Source: Alisma plantago-aquatica
Lineage: Eukaryota > Streptophyta > Magnoliopsida > Alismatales > Alismataceae
DNA length: 64,000 nt
Direction: 5' to 3'
Assembly (NCBI GenBank): GCA_963693085.1
Contig: OY856410.1
Span: 888,535,835 to 888,599,834, forward strand
This document shows, one piece after another, positions 57,607-64,000 of the stretch (position 1 is its first letter; every line of letters begins with the position of its first letter). The notes beneath the pieces were generated by a model. The model saw only the letters and a list, made by a program, of their open reading frames with translations. It ran no database searches and was not told where the DNA came from. The position numbers were made by a program, and so were the translations under genes.

Positions 57607-60600
57607 ACTTCTATCTATAAGACATGACAAACAACACACTCAACCTGAGCTGTTACCGTTGTCCCTGATGTTGTTGTCCTTCCTCTGTAGTACGGTATCT
57701 GCCTCCTTATCCGCATCCACCTAAAATTGTGGAACCCACAAGGTGAGACAATTGTCACAGTGAGAGATATAACTCTCCGCTAGCAATATTATTATCATAA
57801 GTAAATAGTATAAAACTGAGCAAAGGATCTTTTATGTAAATACACATGTTTAATTATTATTTAATTACAGTCAAAAGTAATAACATTATCTAATTAATTC
57901 AACTATCCATGACAAAGCTATAGATAATCTATTTTCTTTATGAGGAATATGAAGAACATGTATAACATCTACCAATCTAAGATGTATAAAAGTAATGGAG
58001 CATCAACCAATGTTTCCATATCCTGTTCTTAAGCAAATACACTGCACGGCTGATTACATATTCACAATCACACTTATGCCCATAGGAGATGAGGTTTATT
58101 GCTCATACTCCAATCGAATATGACCACGTAAAGCATCGGTACCATACAAGGTCAATGGAAGAGCCGACTTCCATGACCTCACCCGTCTCAGTCATAGTAC
58201 GAGACCACTGGCAGTGACCACATGTCAAACTACAACTAGCTTGCCGGGGTATAGTGACATCTTTGCTAAAGAGCTACAGCCGTAGCATGCACTCTCTTTG
58301 AGGAGATATCACATCAATCCTCAATACATTTTCATCATTGGCGATCACACAACACCCTAGCATTCATCGGGGAGATAATACATCAATACACACCTGGACG
58401 TAAGGATATGTTTGTGCATCACCCCCACATATTCAAAAATATGCTCTCTGAGTTAAACTCATTTCACCATTCAACAAATCTTGACACCAAATGGATCTAT
58501 GGCCTGGGCACTACATGATAAGGTTCCACTTGATTAATTAGGTGTATTATAGTATCTTTTAGCATCAATCAAGTTACAAGCATGAATTATAAAAGATGAT
58601 ACAAAGAAAGGTGTAATACATTTATCAAGTTCTTTTATAATCTTTGGAACACATAGAATGCATAACACTTGGGATCTCAATATCTTATCACATTAATGGT
58701 GATTCTCATCCATTAACATTATCATCATCGTGATGGTTAGATCTAGGTATTCAAACCCTTTATTCATCATTAAACATTGTCACCTCTTATCAGGTAACTA
58801 TTACATCTAGATCCTTAGACCAGGTATACATTATGCTTATCGCACACATATTTCACATGGCTCACAAGGCCCATTTAATCAATATCATATGAAACATCAT
58901 AGCTCATACGTGGCTATGTTCATCATCTCATGATACCTGCATGGTTAGTCTTTCATGATAGAAACAATTATCAAATACATATCATTACCATGCAACATAA
59001 GACAAATACTACCTTCACATTATTAGGGTTAGGGTTTCCCTTCTCACTGATTAGGGTTGGGGTTTACCTTTTTAATCGATTAGGGATTTGAAGTTCATAT
59101 TATCAAGGATCACAACCCTAATTTATATTATCAAGAATCAAAACCTGATTCATAGCTCTACATATATAGGGGTATCAATGTATGCTCATTGAATGATTAT
59201 CACACAAAGAATGAGTTTCTCTCTCATCGTCACAAGGATAGTTATTACATCATGCTTTATTAAGTTAGCTCAATCCTTCTCTCGAGGTACATTGGCCTAC
59301 ATTTATCAAAATGCATTGAACTCTATACATCTTAATGTATCATTCGACATAACATACTTCATGTGTTACTCAATCAAGTATATTGAATTGAGATGCTTCC
59401 ACCATATCAGGCATGAGGTGTGTGCTTGCTTCCATATCGCCCAAAAGGTGTGCATATGCTTACCATATCAGGAAAGAGGTGTATGTGAGCTTTTATATTG
59501 CCCAAGAGGTGTGTCCTTGATCACCATATCGTGTATGAGGTGTATGTATGTGTCACTCATATTAGGTTGTTCAAAATTAGGGTTTTGGCATGTCAGGTTA
59601 GACCCTTATCCTCATACTTCTTCAAACCTTAATGGTATTGGCCTACACTTAACCATGTGTTAAGTGACAGGATAGCCAACTAGTTAGTGTCAACCAAACC
59701 AAGAGTACAAACCAATACATTGTGGGGTCCAAAGTATATCAGGTTTCATATAACCATCTAGGGTTTCATCACCATATCGGGTTAGAGGTGTATACTTGAC
59801 ACCATATCGTGCATAAGGTGTGTGCTTGACACCATATCATGCATAAGGGTGTGTGGGTGTCACTCATATCATTAATGAGGTGAATGCTCATCACCATGTC
59901 ATGCATGAGGTGGGTATTTGTGTCACTTATATCGGGTTGCTCAAAATTAGGGTTTAGTATATCGGATTAGAGGTGCTTCTACCCGATATCAGTTTCTGCC
60001 ATGATGATGTTATCATCTTCAAGTTCAAGACCTTCATGCTTACTATCCTAGCTCATGGAAAACATGCCTATGCAACTATTAGAACTCATAGATTCATCAA
60101 TTATTCAAGAAAACTCAAAATTGAAAGTATATCATCAAGTATAGCAAGATTGATGGTGAATAATAACATGATTGGGTTCAAGTTATATAACCCGCCTCAA
60201 GAAAAAATTCAAAGCTCCAAGCTCTGAAGCTTCACGTTCCCAAGGTTAAAGATGAGCCTATCATAGATCCAAGACTTGTTCACAACTCCTCTACATGCAA
60301 GGAATCACCATAGTTAAGAACTTGGTGAAGAAGAAAAGAAAGGAAGAATCACAACCTGAGATCATGATTTATCCAAGGTTGAAGATGACCATGTCTTCAC
60401 CTTAAGATTAATGGCTCAAGATCCTTTTCACCTTACTTCTTTGCATGATATCTAAGAGAAATGGATTGATAAGGTTCAAAAAGATTCACTAGTAGGTGAA
60501 AGGAGTGGTATATATAATTGAGGTTCATGAGAGAAAGTGTATAAGAGGTGTCATCAATTGACACTACTAGGTGCCACGTGTCCATGCATGCATATTTATA

Positions 60601-61217
60601 TTGACCTGAAAAACTCTTGAGGATAATCTAGGGATAAGATTTCATCCCTCAATTATCTTGTTGAGCAAGATATTTCAACTCAACATCACTTTATTCACAA
60701 ATTGATACACTTTTTCTAAGGAAAGTTGTAAACCAATATTCATCACCTTCTTGAGGTGCTTAACTCGACATGGTCTTTGCCAAGAGTTGAAAAAAATGAT
60801 ATGGGACCTGATCTATGGTTCCTTGGCCGATAGGCACTCCCACATAAGCTGTACAACTCGATACAACCAATATATAGGCTTCAACTATACATCTTTTCTT
60901 GGTCTTTTCATCACTAAGAATGCTACCACTCAAATATGATTCAAACATGGTGCCTCCTTCTTTCTCTCTCCTCTAGATGATTCTAAGAGAGAGTAGGGAC
61001 ACTCTATAGGTGGTAATTTGCATATCAACCATAAATTGTGGGGATATTGCACCAAAATTATCATATAATGCAAAAATAGTTTGCAAAAAAGCTAAAACTT
61101 GAAAATTAAACTCAAGGAGAGTCTTAATTACTTTTCAAAAGATTAAAATAAGTTTATAAATAACTTACTTAAGCAAACTTCCAAGTTTATGGCATAACCC
61201 AAGTCAGGGATGTTACA
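57607..61217 (-). repeat. 5' LTR of G2, outer part
   Basis: This part is collinear with about 36732-40376. It shares the minisatellite blocks, the telobox-like motif (near 59025), a TATA-like GTATATATAATTG (near 60508) and the terminal GATGTTACA. The frame at 59193-59663 is an open stretch through the minisatellite and differs from its partner at 38326-38604 by frame-breaking changes, so it is not a gene. It is flanked by TTGTT at 61218-61222. Confidence 0.85.
59400..59940. repeat. Degenerate minisatellite in the 5' LTR of G2
   Basis: Same two-block array of CATATC...GAGGTGT units as at 38520-39070, with different point changes. Unit number appears equal in the two LTRs by eye. Confidence 0.65.
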
Positions 61218-61714
61218 TTGTTAATGGAAATGGGTCTACCCACATACCCACTAATCCATAGCCTTCATACCCTTCACATGTAAGTTTTTTCATACCAACA
61301 TATCTGCTTACCCTTATACCCACTTAACTGCTACATGATGGGTACAATATCAAGTATATATATACACATACCCACACAATCACTTACACATTTAAATCTA
61401 ATAATATATGTACACGTAAGAAGAACAATATACATACACATTGAAATACTAACATGCACACTCAGATAAGTGTTAAAAACAAAACACCAAATGCACAGAT
61501 ACAAAAGAACACATATACATGTCACATGATGAAATAAATATATATTCATATACCTGAATACATAACAAAACCAAACAAATTTTTTTATACATATGCACAT
61601 AGACATACAAGTATGCATGAATTTACTTGTACGCATGAATTTACTTGTATAATATAAGTATAACATATACACTTATCTATGTAAATATACATACTCATAA
61701 TATACATGAGCATC

Positions 61715-61717
<3 letters not shown>

Positions 61718-61793
<76 letters not shown>
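61718..61793. repeat. (AT)n microsatellite, 76 bp
   Basis: An uninterrupted alternation of A and T runs through 61718-61793, within the A+T-rich middle of the hAT-like element. Frames reading poly Ile-Tyr across it are artefacts. Confidence 0.97.
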
Positions 61794-61795
<2 letters not shown>

Positions 61796-62398
61796 ACAAG
61801 GTTTTTTCATGATCACATGCATATTGATATGTTTGTGCATATAAATAAACATAAGAACATCCATATACGCATATATAGACACACATATTCAATGAAAATG
61901 AGACATTTACACATGTACATGTATATATACATATACAAATTCATATAAGAATAAACATTTTGGTTTCTGAAGGAATAAATTATTCTACTAAATAAGTCAA
62001 TATTACTTATTGGTTTTACAATACTCAATGTAAACTTTAGTCACTCACTTATAAAATGTACTGCACATATATGTTGTTGTTGGTGCTTCTACAATAATAT
62101 ATGTGATACATTGTATTTCCTAACAAAATTATATGGATGGTAGTGTTGGTAGTTTCTTGATATGTAAAATGATTGACCATTATTTCAATCTCATCTATAA
62201 AGATTATTTCTGTACCATTTAAAAGATAACATACCCGCATAACTGCCCCATGTACCCACTATTTCATGGGTATGGATATGGTGTGGGTTTGATGTTGGAC
62301 AAAGTGGATATACACCCATAATTGTACCCACTAACTTAAATGGGTAACATTTTGTGTATAGTCATACCCACATCATACCCTACCCATTTACACCCTTA

Positions 62399-64000
62399 GG
62401 CAAGATGAACATTCTAGTCATAATTCACATAAGGTATTAAAAGCATAGAAGGAGGGGTCAATGACCCAACTTAAATATAACTAATTCAATGTCCTCAAGA
62501 GTTTATAGGATTTCAAATATCCAAATATGGATATTTGACTATGGATTTCCAACAAGGGATAGTAGTCAAGAAAATGCCTCAATTTTAGAATTTTGATCAC
62601 ATTGATGATAATTAATAAAATAAAATAGTGATTGCACATAACTGATCTCCATAGCTAATGTTTGACTTAGTTATATACTTGGTCATGAAGTTGAGCTTGA
62701 ATCCTAGGAACATATTAGGCATGTTAGTCAAACCAAACCATATATTGTATACACTCCTATTAAAATTATATATATCTCTTATCCAAATTATCATCACCTA
62801 ATGGCATGTTAGTATTTTTAATCTAATTTAGTGGACATAGTTTATATCACTAGTTAGCTAGGGACTATAACATGGGTGTATTTGATTACATGTCCATTTG
62901 GTTTCAATTGACACATTTTCACATAGTTTTTTGTAGTTTATCTTCTCTATCCATTTCTAGGATTTTTTAGTTTTCAGATGAGTATTAGATCCCATCCCAT
63001 TATAATTCTTAGCATTCTCATTTATGTGATGTTACCATTATTCCCTTCACATATAAAGGCCTTAATGTGTATTTGGTTGATATAACCTTTCATTAGGATT
63101 CACTATGTTCATCATTCATTAATCAAGGCATAATCATACTATCGAATATGACACATAGGACCTAAGTTCTTTATTATAAAAGTCCATTTTACATGCATGT
63201 ATATTCATATATTCATATGGTTAAGGAATCAAACTATTTTACTAGGATTAGTTACAACCTAGTGTTTACTATCTAGCATTTTTCTATATTCACATGTGTA
63301 TTAATTGGTTTCTACAATGACAACTTCTTATATGTGGTTATAGAGTACCTCATTATAGGTACATCCCTACACATATATACCATTGAGTTTAAATGGTCAA
63401 GAGGCGTCAATAGAGTTTTATGTGGTTATTTTCTTACTTGACATGATTGAACTAAAGTTAGAGTGTAATACTTACCAATTGCCTTTTTATTATCTTTTTA
63501 AGTGGTTTCATTCATGCTACGAGTATAGTACTAAAATGAAATATAGGCAAAAGATATCCACCCACAGACCCTGTATTCAAGGAAGTTTCCAATTATGAGT
63601 CTCAAGATTGAATTTGAGAGGTTGAGGCATGCTGGAATGTCATCTACGAGATCCATGGAACTGATTGGATTCACTCTAGTTGGTGTTTTATCCTTGAGAT
63701 GTTGTCAACATGTCTCTAATTATGCCAACTAATTTGGTGTCAAAACTCTATCCTGTCATAGGTTGCAAGTACTAAGGGAAAGAGATCTTGGGGAAGGAAA
63801 GAAGGGATAAACTAGAGGAAAGGAATCTCCATATTTGAATACCCTAGAGGCCAAGACTGAGATCAACTACTAATATTTAAATACCAAAATTAACCATGTA
63901 TTGAGGTGTTTCGAGCATTGAGAACAAGATCTTCCTTAAAATGATGTGACACAAAGGATAGCAAATCCAAGTCTACATATGAACTCTTTGAGCACCGAAG
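62399..64000. other. Unassigned A+T-rich DNA at the right end
   Basis: It begins with the proposed octamer duplication GGCAAGAT. The minus-strand frame at 62797-62612 includes NIWFGLTNMPNMFLG, faintly like the FGLTNAP block of a gypsy RT, but nothing around it confirms this. The frame at 63383-63598 shows no known motif. No gene is supported. Confidence 0.35.

Larger units (their letters stand above)
36386..61217 (-). mobile_element. G2: minus-strand Ty3/gypsy chromovirus-like element with nested insertions
   Basis: Long LTRs at 36386-40376 and 53903-61217 (the latter split by a solo LTR) flank an interior that carries, reading on the minus strand, primer-binding site, gag, protease, RT, RNase H, integrase and a chromodomain-like end. 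PR-RT-RH-IN order is that of Ty3/gypsy. Flanking CTGTT (36381-36385) and TTGTT (61218-61222) are a 5-bp target duplication with one change. All reading frames are broken. The gag-protease joint is interrupted by G1, a Cassandra-like LTR and rearranged sequence (43816 to about 52700). LTRs differ by roughly 10% where compared, so G2 is the oldest of the nested set on the right. Confidence 0.85.
36376..62398. mobile_element. Probable non-autonomous hAT-like DNA transposon, split by gypsy element G2
   Basis: Leaving out G2 (36386-61217) and one of its target duplications joins TAGGACTGTT to AATGGAAATGGGTC at 61223. The far end at 62398, read on the minus strand, begins TAAGGGTGTAAATGGGTAGG, an imperfect inverse of that start (about 11 of 15). 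Many TACCCA/TGGGTA motifs fill both subterminal regions (61235-61330 and 62235-62395). Flanking octamers GGCAACAC (36368-36375) and GGCAAGAT (62399-62406) match at 6 of 8, as expected for an old 8-bp hAT duplication. The element itself is about 1.19 kb, A+T-rich, with an AT microsatellite and no transposase. Confidence 0.5.

Noticed and set aside
61673..61948. Poly Ile-Tyr ORFs on both strands
   Set aside because: They are translations of the (AT)n microsatellite.
62612..62797. Possible gypsy RT remnant (FGLTN-like block, minus strand)
   Set aside because: Only about 12 residues resemble the block and no flanking RT motif could be read.

Overview
The window looks like gene-poor, A+T-rich nuclear DNA from a flowering plant with a large genome. 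I found no intact host gene, no tRNA gene and no complete rRNA gene. Almost everything recognisable is transposable-element DNA: Ty1/copia elements (including Sirevirus-type LTRs), Ty3/gypsy elements (a chromovirus-like element and an Athila/Tat-like 3' end), a LARD-like non-autonomous LTR element, solo LTRs, a Cassandra-like LTR carrying 5S rRNA sequence, a LINE remnant and a probable hAT-like element. The species cannot be named from this sequence alone. Nearly all short ORFs are chance frames inside LTRs.

Layout, left half. 1-1354 is the 5' end of a minus-strand LTR element inserted in the LTR of an old plus-strand Ty1/copia element (copia A: LTR remnant 1355-2891, PBS 2896, leader, broken gag-pol 5944-8775). 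A Sirevirus solo LTR with perfect 5-bp target duplications (3621-5224) sits in the copia A leader. Copia A is cut off at about 8775 and followed by the 3' part of a plus-strand Sirevirus (8776-19562). That part is itself split by a complete 7.17-kb non-autonomous LTR element (9840-17005) lying in frame inside an ORF remnant. Then come unassigned DNA, a decayed Ty3/gypsy pol (22.6-24.0 kb), a decayed LINE 3' end on the minus strand (24.2-25.1 kb) and a diverged relative of copia A (copia B, 25.2-28.1 kb). After these come a diverged gypsy LTR (29.8-31.5 kb) and the 3' region and LTR of an Athila/Tat-like element (31.5-35.7 kb).

Layout, right half. A probable hAT-like non-autonomous DNA transposon (36376-62398) is split by a large minus-strand Ty3/gypsy chromovirus-like element, G2 (36386-61217, LTRs about 4.0 kb). 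G2 keeps recognisable gag, protease, RT, RNase H, integrase and chromodomain-like segments, all broken. Inside G2 lie a second minus-strand element, G1 (43816-52100), whose right LTR is truncated and folded back, a Cassandra-like 5S LTR (about 52125-52397), and a solo LTR of a G1-related family (54259-57606) in the right G2 LTR.

Relative ages follow from nesting and LTR divergence judged by eye. G2 LTRs differ by roughly 10%, the LARD-like LTRs by roughly 4-5%, and the G1 LTR segments by 4 of 535 bases. The most notable structural signal is that three LTR families here (Sirevirus, copia A/B, Athila-like) each carry arrays of short palindromes or hairpins in their LTRs. In copia A versus B the palindromic character is kept while the motif has changed.
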